Assembly: GCF_901709675.1 (NCBI RefSeq)
Contig: NC_051098.1
Span: 4,476,000 to 4,539,999 of the forward strand
Direction of reading: 5' to 3'
DNA from: Syngnathus acus
Lineage: Eukaryota; Chordata; Actinopteri; Syngnathiformes; Syngnathidae
Length of the DNA: 64,000 nt
The notes under the pieces are model-generated. The model was not told the DNA's origin, searched no databases, and saw only the letters and a program-made list of their open reading frames with translations. Both the position numbers and the translations under genes were made by a program. Of the stretch, positions 35,290-47,000 are shown in pieces (within the stretch, counting starts at the first letter, position 1; each line of letters starts with the position of its first letter).

Positions 35290-37130
35290 TATATATATAT
35301 ATTATTTCTTTAATGTTCATAAGAATGTAATAAAAATGTAATGTAATTAATTATATGCAGTGTACATAAACATTTTATGGCTAAATTACACTATTTAAAG
35401 TCGTGGCAGAAAATTGGGGGGTTAATATTTTCTTCATTCTTGGGGGTGCGTCACAGAAAACAATTGTAAAGCAATGCTTTATACAAACTTTAAATTTATA
35501 TTGCTTTACTTCAACATTAATTAGTAAGAGAACTTTATAAAGCTTTAGAGACAAGCTGAAAGTGCACCGTGGACAGTTAAACAGCAACATTCATACACTT
35601 TTAGGGGGAACAAGGGGGGTGGTGAATGGAGCATCGAGGACAGAATGCCAGGTTATGTAACTACAATCAATGCAAGCCAGGCTCATGTGGAGGCCAGTGA
35701 ACTACAGGATGCTTAGCAGCTGACTGTGAGACATGTGGACTCTCTGCCATGAAATTTTCCATCAAACAAAAGCTTGAGAAAGGGGCTCCTGTAGGGAAAG
35801 CACACTCCCTGTCACACTAACACACCAAATAAAAAGTACTCCTGGGCTGCGCTGGCCTAATAAAAGAAAAGTAAATTACAGACTTCAAGTAAAAATAATA
35901 GAAAATAATCTAATGTCATTTTTTAAGGATTCAAGAGCTTCTCTGGTAATTTAAAAGGGACTTAAATTTATTATGGTTTGGATAACTATGTAGTATTCAT
36001 AACACATTCTGAAGGTTTTTCTGCAATATTGGTATGCGATCCAATGCGGAGTCAATCATAAACTAATAGGATTATTTCTGTTTTAACTGGAATTAATGGG
36101 CCACAGGTGGTGACACAGGCTTGCTATCGGTCATTGTAGATCAGAATACAATTTTATGCAATCTCTTAAATGTAACATCTCATATTTAATGTCTGAGAAC
36201 CCGTAAAACATTACACACAAAGTTCATGTCCACCGTACCTCTCAATTACTCGTGATGGCGGCGTCCAGTTTACAACCTGGTCCTTTCACTGTAACTATCA
36301 TCACATACTAGTAGCGAGTGGTCAGACAGCTGAAACAAGTGGAAAACGTCGATTAATGGAAGCCGTTGGGCCAAGGTGAACATAAAAGACAAACACAGGA
36401 CTCTATTAACGTGTGACGAGGGCGCTACGAATTCCAAAAATGAACTTACTACATAAAAAAACTAACAATGCAGTTTAGCGAACACCAGCTAAGTGTCAAG
36501 TTCCCATTTGTAATCACGGTTTAGATGAGAAATACATCCTGTTTCACCTATCAAATAAAACTATTTCACTGAGTTTGCTATTTCGATTGATTTACACGTT
36601 GTTCTCCCCCATAAATGATTGGAGGAAATAAAGTTGTAGCAAGGTTCATTCAACATGTATGACGATGGCAGCGTGTCAAATAAAATAAACATACTGAACA
36701 ATTTTCGATCAATGCTTTTAGATTACTTAATTCAAGTTTTCTTTATGTTCCTCCTATGTCCTAACGGTTACAGTAATAAAATGTTGTTTTTCAGACTAGA
36801 CTTGTATGTATAATTAATTCATCACCCAGCTTCTTCCAATAAATACGACGTGGAGTATCGACACCAAGTACGCACGCCTTGGTTTACCTTCGAATTCAAT
36901 ATAAGCTTTTCTTTCGAAGCTTAGGATGTTGAACTTCCGGTTTTACCGCGGATAACCGTAAGTACCTCAACACACCAAGCGATGCACGACAACTAGCACG
37001 TTAGCTACGAAGCTTACCATAGCATAGAAGCTTGCATCCGGCAGTAAACAAAAAGGCCTACCCGACATAATAGTTGAACAAAAAACGCGCACCATGTGAC
37101 ACCAAAACATGAACTGTAATTACAATGTTT
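35290..37130. other. zbtb44 first-intron DNA, nothing recognised
   Basis: AT-rich sequence with no exon-like frame and no complete repeat found by eye. Confidence 0.35.
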
Positions 37131-37132
37131 AC

Positions 37133-37320
37133 CTTTTAGTACAGAGGCCACTTCTGGCTTCCGGGCCTGAGCATCCGAACAGTTGAGCTGACAAAAAGCT
37201 GCTCGCGACGTCTCTTGTCGCTTCTCCTGGAAAACTTACATCCCCAGCGTTATTCCGGCTAATTTCCAGCTCTGACAACGCTCACCCGACCTCACTACAT
37301 ACCAAGTTGTCATTATAAGA
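37133..37320 (-). promoter_or_regulatory. zbtb44: Probable zbtb44 non-coding first exon and promoter
   Basis: On the minus strand a strong donor, AAAG|GTAAAC, ends a candidate exon at 37133. It would join the acceptor cttcgtag at 32052-32053 in front of the ATG exon. Upstream is a relatively CpG-richer stretch with a CCGGAAG (ETS-type) word. Mammalian ZBTB44 also has a non-coding first exon, as I recall. The transcription start is not determined. Confidence 0.5.
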
Positions 37321-37938
37321 GCCCGTTTGCTATTTTCTACCCTTTGAGATACCGGCTAGCCTTTCAGCCCTCTTATTTGTATCCCCACAATGCAATGCGC
37401 ATCAGTACTGTACCGTACTGTAAGAAGCAGGAAGTCTCATTGTCCAACATCACAATAACGACTCTGCCACATAGCTTCCCAACATTGACCTTACAGATTG
37501 CTTTTCAATTACTTGGACAAACATTACACATACTTGCCACAATATAGGAACACAAATACCATCAAATACAATCATTTTGTTTTAAAGTATTCCTTAACAA
37601 TATGTTATCCATGCTCACTTATGCTTATTATTATGGTTGTGGTGATCATCAGCATGTAATAGTAGTTTTTAATATTTGACACTCTAATGCACTACTCAAA
37701 ATTTAAAAGACACAGGGGTGGCGCTACACTGGGACTAGAAGAGATATAGCGAAATCTGTGCAGCCCTACTGCATTTGATTTGATATCCTAAATGTAGGTT
37801 TAAATTATTTTCTCTGCCCCGCTCTATATCAGTCAATCCCCACTTTATCCCTGGGTAAGAAGAATTCCTAAAGCCATCCCTAGGAGTACAGTAGGCTACA
37901 CGGCAAATGAGCCTCAAATTCACTGAATCAATGTACAT

Positions 37939-38538
37939 CATCATCATCATCGGTTTAAAGTCCATGTTCCAGGCGCCGCTGGGTTGGACTGGATTCTCAG
38001 TATGGCTTTCTTCCACCGGGGACAGTCCATGGCCATCTCGTGGGTGAGAGTCCTATACCGAGAAAATTTTTGGAGCAAAACTTTTTACAGCCGGATGCCC
38101 TTCCTGACACCAACCCAAGGGGAAATTGATTTTCTGTAGGGGTTAACTCCCTTAGCCCATTCCTCTCCCGAGGAGCCCACTGGGCAGTGGTACTATTTAA
38201 CCCATAGTTGGGGGCTGGTTCGTGGGCACCAGGGCGTGTCCACACACCGGTGGGCCTGCGTGCCGCACGTCTAGGGGCCAAACCTCCTCCGAGTCCCTTG
38301 TAGTTTAGCCTGGGTCCGTGTTGTACCCAGTTACCATGTGTCGCCGCGTGGAGGCACTACATAGGGCTTGCTGTTAGAGAGGCTTTGTACTGGCAGGGAG
38401 AGACTTACGCACTCGGCTCTCCCGTTCGCATACTGCTAGCCAGCGGTGAGGGTTGACAGTGAGAAGTGACATGCACTGGGCACTCCACCAACACACTAGA
38501 CGCATCATAACAACCCGACTTGGTCTTATGAAGTCAGA
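37939..38538 (-). mobile_element. 600-bp retroposon with 18-bp target duplication
   Basis: A perfect 18-bp duplication, cactgaatcaatgtacat, flanks it (37921-37938 and 38539-38556). On the minus strand the element ends in GATGATGATGATG. Close to the tail it has aggaagggcatccggc, a word found near RTE-type 3' ends. The head shows no clear tRNA boxes. It may be a SINE or a 5'-truncated RTE-like LINE; its short frames have no recognised domain. Confidence 0.8.
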
Positions 38539-39410
38539 CACTGAATCAATGTACATGTTTTTCTAAGTAGTGCAAGGCTAAGATAAGGGACTAAAAATGT
38601 TAGGAACATATTGAAGTGTAAATCTAATGCAACGTGAAAACGCACTTGCTCTCTTTTCAAGTCCTTACTTAGTTTTCACCTCTATGAAATTAGTGACATA
38701 TTGATGAATGGTGTGCAAAGGTAGTAGGTACACAGTATTGCCTGGATCAATCAGTGAAGAGCGGACATGACGTTGGGAAAAAAAAATTACTTTTTTTAGA
38801 AATCACTTCGCCAGTAGTACCATCAGTGTTCAGATTTCTGTCCTTGAAGACTTCTTCCCTTTGGGAGACGCTATGCAGGCCTTAATTTCAATTTTATTGT
38901 AACCTTGCTTTTTAAACTTATTTAACTTGTTTGTTTCTAAATTTTGAATTTTTTTAATGTGTTTTATGAATGAATGTTGACAGTACACTTTGTGTGCACT
39001 TGCACCGTTTTCCCAATGTGGTTTTGCACTGAAAATGGCAAATAAACCGAAATGAAAGACTATAATTACAGCAGATAAATAAATTTGATTGCAGGGTTCA
39101 TTATGAACCGAGGCCTTGGTCTCCAGACCCACTTCTGCTTGGCAGGCAAGGTATACAGTAATATCAAATTTAACATGATGTAGAGTTCAGTTGAAAAGCA
39201 TTTGGTCATGAATCTATATTTAATATGTGAAAAAAACAATTATAGAATTACACTAAAATCTAAAATGTGACATTCGTAAGCTGAGCCAGAGGCACTGTGA
39301 TGTCTTTTTCAGTCAGCAGCAAGAAGCGAAGTGGCCACCTGATGATGGATAAAAATGCATGGATGTTTTTTATATATATTCCACAAACGCAATATATATA
39401 TATATATATA

Positions 39411-39714
39411 TACACTACCGTTCAAAGGTTTGGGGTCACAAAATTGTTTGGGTGACCCCAAACCTTTGAACGGTAGTGTATATATTTATTTAGATAATTA
39501 TTTATAGATTATATATATAATCTTCTGTGTAAAAAATCTTATAATATATATGTATACTTATATTCATAGATTATATATAATCTCATACAAATATAAGATA
39601 TAATTTATAATATTTAATTCATAATATTTTATTATAATAATATTTACACTACCGTTCAAAAGTTTGGGGTCACCCAAACAATTTTGTGACCCCAAACTTT
39701 TGAACGGTAGTGTA
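39411..39714. mobile_element. 304-bp MITE with hairpin (self-palindromic) ends
   Basis: Two 70-bp blocks (39411-39480 and 39645-39714) each begin tacactaccgttcaaa and end with its complement. Each block is thus a palindrome with a short spacer. The second block is the reverse complement of the first apart from a base-pair change in the stem. The 164 bp between them is nearly pure AT. Ends of this type recall Tc1-like transposon termini. Confidence 0.85.
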
Positions 39715-40214
39715 TATATTTGATGCAACAGGTCTGGAGGCAACCAGGCTTGGGAGTGGTCAGTGAAAATGAACTCAGCTGTGTCAGCTGACCCCAAGCT
39801 TTCTGAAACCTGGGAGCACATTTTGATCGAGGATTTCCTTTACAGTCTTGGAATTTCATTGTACCGACACAGATTCAAGACACTATGTTCTGAATACAAA
39901 AAAGAAAATGCAGTCCCAAAACCAAACCAAAAAAACCCCTTCATGTTTCACAGTAGTTAAGGTGATATTTTACACAGTACAGTACAGCAACAAAATATTA
40001 TTCCAAAAGGATCAGGATTTGGAATTTTATCAATGTGGTGTTTTGAGTGCACCCCCTTGAACTCAGATGTAGTATTTGGGGAAAACAATAATTTTCATCA
40101 CTTGGAATTCATTGGGGATTTGAATTAAGAATTCTTACATTCATTTTGATGCAAACCAAAAGCACAACACAGAGTCTCATTTCAGAAACCTTAAATGCTG
40201 CATTATTGACGTAG

Positions 40215-41392
40215 ATGTGTTTATTTGTCAATTTTTACAAACAAAACCATTTCTGAGACAGTAGCATCTGCCAGGTTCATTACATATACCAGGTAAAAAA
40301 TAAATAGCTTAAAAGGAAGCTTTAATTGTAAAATGGTATGGTCCTTCATTGAAGGGATATAGGCCTAATGCTCCCTCTGATTTCTCTCATTACATGCTGT
40401 AAATTAACAGGAATGAAGAATAAAATACATACAAAAGCTTTTAAAAAAGTGTTTAAATATGATAGGTGATATTGTTAAGGAACGCAAACATGAAAATTGA
40501 CCATCACAAGTACTTAACATGAAATGCACCTTAGATTAGGGGTAAGTACCCAAATATGAACATGTTGTACTGAAGACAGATGGTAAGCCTGATACCTTCA
40601 ACTGCAACATAAAGCAGAAAACAAAATGTAGGACTTGGTAATTCTCTGTCCTGGGTTATTTATTTATGTGAAATATTTTACACAATGTGTAAACTTAAAT
40701 TCTTACTACAAATGGAGTTTGGTATTGTAAGGAATTTGTTTTGACAAAAGCAGTAAAAAAAATATTTATTGCCCTATTTTAGAGTCGATAAAAGTCTCTC
40801 TCTCACACAAACACAAAATCACATTTACGATCCTTAACATAAATCAATTTGCTGTGTGTAGAAATAAGGAGCAGTGAAACAGGATCACACACAGAGAAAG
40901 CTTAAAACCACAACTCACTAACCTCATCTACCTCAGCAACTGGGGAAAAAACATTAAATTGAAGCAGCTAAGGGCACTGAGTTCTGCAGAGGACAGTATG
41001 TCAGATGAAAGTACAGTATATTTACACCATGCTGAACAATAGTAGGCTTCATGCCACTTTCTTAGCCCCACAATAAATGAGAGCTAATTTACAAATATAT
41101 TCTGTAAGATAGACTGAATGTTACTCCAATAAATTAGTTGTCACTTAAAGTGGAGAAAATACAACACAGCACCTTGATCTAGCATCTCTAAATGGCTTCT
41201 CATTACATTTCCGAGGTAGTTTTCCATTGGTTACTTTCAACAGTGGTTGAAATCTCCATCAGTGGTTGTCAACAGTCCCAAAATAAGACGGCAAAACCAT
41301 ACTCAGGCAAATGCACTTACTGTGATGTGATGCAATCTGTTGATAAGTGCCGTCAGATCAAAAAGGGAATTGTTCAGTTTGCTTATGTTCTT
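40215..41392 (-). other. adamts8: adamts8 3' UTR region
   Basis: Downstream of the adamts8 stop on the minus strand. Candidate AATAAA signals are at 40765-40770 and 40659-40664. No open frames of note. The end is not determined. Confidence 0.5.
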
Positions 41393-43987
41393 TCATAAGC
41401 ACTCAAGGTTAAAACATTCTCCAGAGACAGGCGCGGGTTTTTTATTCGGGTCACACTTTTCTGGTTCAACAGTCTTCCCAGTGTAGTCTATACAGAAGAT
41501 GCTGCGGCGCCGCTCACCCTGACCGCAAGTTCGTGAGCAGGCCGACCAAGGTCCCATCTGCCAGATGGGACAGGGCTGGTCCCCGCAGGCCCTGATGTCC
41601 ATTGGCTTCAGGTCTTTATCGCAAAGGCTTGAGAGAAAGCCTGCACTGTCTCTGCACTCCACATTCCTCCTGGACCACCCTGAACCGCAGCTCTTTGAGC
41701 ACTCAGACCACTCTCCTAGAACCCAGTCTGGTGCACTGAAAGGATGTATCACATGCAAAGATGCCGAAGAGCCCTTCTTCTCTTTTGACTTAAGAGCAAC
41801 ATCTCTGGGGATGAAAAAGGAATATTTCACTTTTGGAGGACTGCTATCGCCCGCTGTAGCCAGAAGCTGAATAATGATGGCCTCTTTGAGCCGCATGAAA
41901 CTCTGGATCCTCTCCAACGTGGTGGAGGAACCGCTGTATTTCAACACAGCACCAAGTACAGGAATGTCTTGTTCCATCGTCGATACTGAGAAGTTTCCAT
42001 TGAGGATGTAACTTCCGCTCTCTCTCATTATAGCCAGGTAATTCCCGTCGTGTTTGATTCCTCTGTGGCTCCGCTGTTTGATATCAATATTGGTTGCACC
42101 GACAGGGATTGTGACAATGTCGCTGTATCCATAGCTGGAAGTGAATAGTAAGACATGATTTATTGATGATTTGGTATTTAATGAATAAAATAAAAAAAGT
42201 TCAGTGACTTACATTGCCTTGTTGTAGGACCCAGTGATCTTCCTGCAGGTAAGCCCATTTCCTCCACACACGCCACACTTATCCACTCTCTTATTGGATC
42301 CAATCACTTGATCGCAGCCTGCCTTCACACACTGGCCTTGGACGCACACAGATGTGGTGTCAGGACCACAGGGTGTTCCATCAATTACCTACACAAGTTG
42401 CATTATTAGAGTTCACGAAAAGGGTTTTGCATTTTCAACCAAAAGTCTTTTATGGCAATGGAGTTGTAGTATGAAATGGAATGTACTAAATCTAAATACA
42501 GTGATGCCGTGGTAAAACCAAGTACTATTTGCATATAGTATTTCCAGTTGAACATGTTACAATCATAGATCGAAAGAAAAATGCCAATTCAGGATTGATT
42601 CTGATTATTTGAAATTGTAAGTAATGCTTATTCTTACTCAGAAATGTTTTTTGAACAAGTTATGTTAGATGCATGTACCTTGGACTCAAACACCTTAAAT
42701 TCACTGCTTCCCCTGGCCCGGCAGAACAGTTTGCATCTGTCCCGAGGAGACACACCAGCATACTTTGGTATCCAATGTTTTATGTTGCCGTTGTAATCCA
42801 GGTAGTTTGGGCTATTGTACTTCTCACACTGCTCCTCTCGATAACTTTTGCCTGTTAGAAAAAAGCAGAACAAAGCTGTGTCAGTACCTTGTGTGGAGTT
42901 TGCATGTTCTCCCCGTGCCTGCGTGTATTCGGAAGATGAATGAATGATTGAATAAATAATATTTTGCTTTGAATCAGAGGTCTGATGGTTTTGTGATAAC
43001 ACTGACTGATATTTTGAACTGTTTATTATTCCCTCCATCTTGTCTAAGCCCAACAGTTCCAGCTGAAGAAATACAGAACAAAGAAAGGAATTATCTTGGT
43101 TTCATTTTATATACCAGAAAAGCCTAGCATTTGAAAAGGGGTGTGTAGATTATTTATATCCACCATGTAGTGAATTTAATGATTAAAAGGCTTAAAACCA
43201 ATGAAAGGCATTGGACTTGTGTCTCACCATTGTTGTCACAAGGCTGTGTGTTGCAGGACTGGTACTGAACCCTCTGTCCTTCACAATAGTTTCCCCCATT
43301 CTGAGGCTCGGGGTTCGTACACTCCCTATAAGAGAACTCTACTCCACCTCCACATGTCCTGGAACATTGTTGCCATGGTCCCCATGTGCTCCAGCCACCA
43401 TCTACAACCACCTGTGGTCAAGAAAAAAGGGACAAAAACAGGCAGTAGTCAGGGAGGTTGGTTGCCACAGGAAGTCTCAACTGTGCAGGCGAAACCACAG
43501 TCTGGGCTTCTGGCTCTGAGGCTGCAGTGGGTTGGCATGCCGTGACTGCAGGCTAATTCTGTGTTGAAGTATGGCACGCGTCTCCTGTCTGCCTGTACCC
43601 ACATTCTTGCTTCATGTGTCACTCACTACTTGTGGAGCCTACCAAACGGTTCCTTGCTGAAGCACAATTTAAAGGCTGTGTGTGCGCACCTTTTCCAGAG
43701 GTTTAAAGACTTTGGGACAGCTCAAATCCCAGCTGCCACTGTGTCTGGGTACATGAACAGATGTGTGATTATAACACATGGCTAAGCCATCAAGCACTGA
43801 CTAAATTTAAACAGAGCAAGCTACTATTTCTTCTTTCTATTTCTCTTGCATTTGCGTTTGTTGTACAGTCCAGGTGTTGCAAGAGCAAAAGGCATCATAT
43901 CTACAGAGCGGTTCAGTGATAATACGCGGTTCGTACAATGGATGGAATGGATGTCTTTTTTAATAATTCATGATTTATGTGAGGATC

Positions 43988-44032
<45 letters not shown>

Positions 44033-47000
44033 TGGAGCCTCGGTTTTCGAACACAATCCGTTCCAGAAGGCTGTTCGAGAAGTGAATCGTTCGAATTCCG
44101 CATCATATTTTCCCATTACAAATAATGGGAAAAAATTTAATCCGTTCCAAGCCAAAAAAAACCACAAAAACGCTTTTTTTATGCATTTTTTCATTTGCGC
44201 ATTTTTGTCCAATCGCGCAACTGCAGCGCACCGCCGAACGCGCAACCGTAGGGCGTCGCCGACCGCGCAACTGTACCGCGCTGGTCACATTATTGTGACA
44301 GAGCCGTCGCTGAAATTTAGAAAATATTTTTAAAGTCCTGCTGTACTTTCCAAAATTTAAGTGGACATCAGTGCGAAGGGAGCTTAATTTTGTCCGATCG
44401 CGCAACTGCAGCGCACCGGACAATTGACGCACCCCGCTGTTAGAGGTAGATCAAAACAGCCACTGTTCTAGTAAATATACAAAATATATTTACTAGAAAA
44501 TATACATATTATCGCCCATTTTAGTGCCCCTTGGCACTTGACAAAAAGTGTTCTCTATTAATCGCCCACCCCCCCTGTTGGACATAAACCTTCTCTAAAA
44601 TAATCTAAAATAAATACGGTATACCTCCGGCATGTGTGGGTTTTCTCCGGACACTATATGTATATATATAAAACATACTGTTCAAGTGTTTTAAAAGATG
44701 AATGGTAATAAAACTAGCAACATCACTATTTTTTAAAAGCGAAGACAATTCGCGATTGTAGTATTGACACAAAGTCAATGCACAATTTGTCTTCACGGGC
44801 CAAATATAATTACATTGCCAAATTTGGCCAGCCGGTCAGAGTTTGACGCCCCCGCTTTATATAATGTCTGATGGTTCTGTTGCATTTTGAAATGAACCTA
44901 ATATTATCAAATAACATCTTTCCACCTGTATACAAATATATACACTTGTCCGCCTTGTATATGCAGCTATTCTTACCAGTGGCTCCAGCACCTCCTTTGT
45001 CGGCATGCACACTCCATGGAGGCATGTCCTGTTGAGACTACAAGGGGTTCCGTCAGCCCAGGGCAGGCTGCCATTCTTTGTGGAGCACTGCGATGTTCCA
45101 TCCTCTTGGCACCAGAGCTGGCTGCAAATATCACTGTCTGTTGTGTTGGGACAATGGTAGAATTCCTCTCCAAAAATCTGTTGGCACTGATGATCTAGGT
45201 TGTATTTGATGCCTGGCAGCTCCTTCGGCAATGGTAAACTGCTTTCTGGAAAATCCAGCAGGCAGTCTCCTGTGGTGACAATACAGAGCAAAAACTGAAG
45301 CAGACCGATGACACAGAGGTAGAAGGAGACCTTGTTCTTTGTGACAATGCAGTATTTGTGAATGTCATTTTGTGTTCTACAACAGAAGAAAAACTTTCAA
45401 GGTTGTGTCCTAAATGCTGAACTAATAAAATTAAATTGTTTTTATAGGCGAGTCTGTAATTGTAGTCTGAATCTAACTATTCGTTGCCGTCTAATTTGCT
45501 TTTATTGCACTCAATAAGCTTTTTGTCTGGAGTAACATTCTCAGTTGGGAATGAACATGTTTTACCACGAGAGCTTTCTTTGGAGTCAACTGATAAAGAA
45601 CATATTTTGCTGACAGCAGTTGTTTCTTTTGGCTCTCGGGGGCAAACAAGAAGTCCATGCATAGTAAGACTCAAAGATCAAAAAGGTTCATCGTTAGTTC
45701 TAGAAAGTATACAAGCAAGGAAAGAAACATAACAATGAGTGCACTGTGAACACAAATTTAAGCGGGTTCAGAAGTAGAAGACAGCATGAGGAAATCGAGG
45801 GTGAGATAAACACTGCCTGCGGGTTAAAATTTATAGGGGTGGCATGTTAAGGCAGGAAAAACATAGTTAAGAAGAAATATCGGTATATGTTATTCATCTC
45901 TGAATCACACTTAATTATAGAGTCTGTATACATGACTGATGTCCACAATGACAAAGTGTCTGCTCATATTAACAAGACTGATTTACACGTTCACTTCTCT
46001 TACCATGACCATTGTCAAAGAACTCTGTGATATAGAGAGCACTACAGGGAGACCAAGGCATGGTTTTGTTGAGGCTAACAAACAATGGGGCCATCAAGTA
46101 ATGTCCTCCAAGATCCCCAAACAGTCTCTCACAGGTTTTGGAGTCATCGTGGGGCATGCTAAGAACGTGACCTAAAGTAAGCCAGAAAGTCAAAATAAAT
46201 AACATGATAAAAAATAATAATAACTGAATAGAATATGGAAAGAAACATATTTTACCAATCCAAAAAACTAACCAAGTTCATGTGCAGCAGTGAAAGCAGC
46301 TTGCAGACCGTTGTCCTCTATAACAGAGCAGCTTCTCTTGGGATCACACATTGTCCCGACATCGGCAACACCCAAAGTATCACAGCTCTTTTGTCCACAA
46401 ATGTCCTGCCACACAGAGAAAACACAGATCACTGCAACAGCAATATTATGACAGGAAAAGAATGACGTCCATAGACATTGAAATAATTTGAGACAAAAAT
46501 AAAATGATGGATTTTTGTGCAGTATTCTACTCTATCTCTTCCTTCATCTGAAAGTAAACTACAACTACATTAATACACAAAAGAAGAGAAAATATACTGA
46601 ATCACTGAATGAAAATCACTGAATGAAAATCTAAACAAAGCAATACATATATTATGTATATACATACATAGTATATACATACATACATACATACATAACT
46701 GACATACCAGAATAAAAAATAACAACAGTGTGTGTTTGCAGTCAAAAATGAGAGCTGCATTAGACACATTCCCAAATATTCACAATCTACTATAATTGAC
46801 AACACATCTGGTTTTGGATCTGCAGTTGAGCACTGCTCAGCATATTTATACATCTTGTTCCACAAAAGCATCTGCCACTCATGTATTCAGCTCTTCATCT
46901 ATGCCAGCAAGTATGGTTCAGCAAACACACAGATTTTTAGCATCGTAAAACAAAGGCTGTGAAAGGTCAATAATCATGTACAGCACAAGTCGCATGTTTT

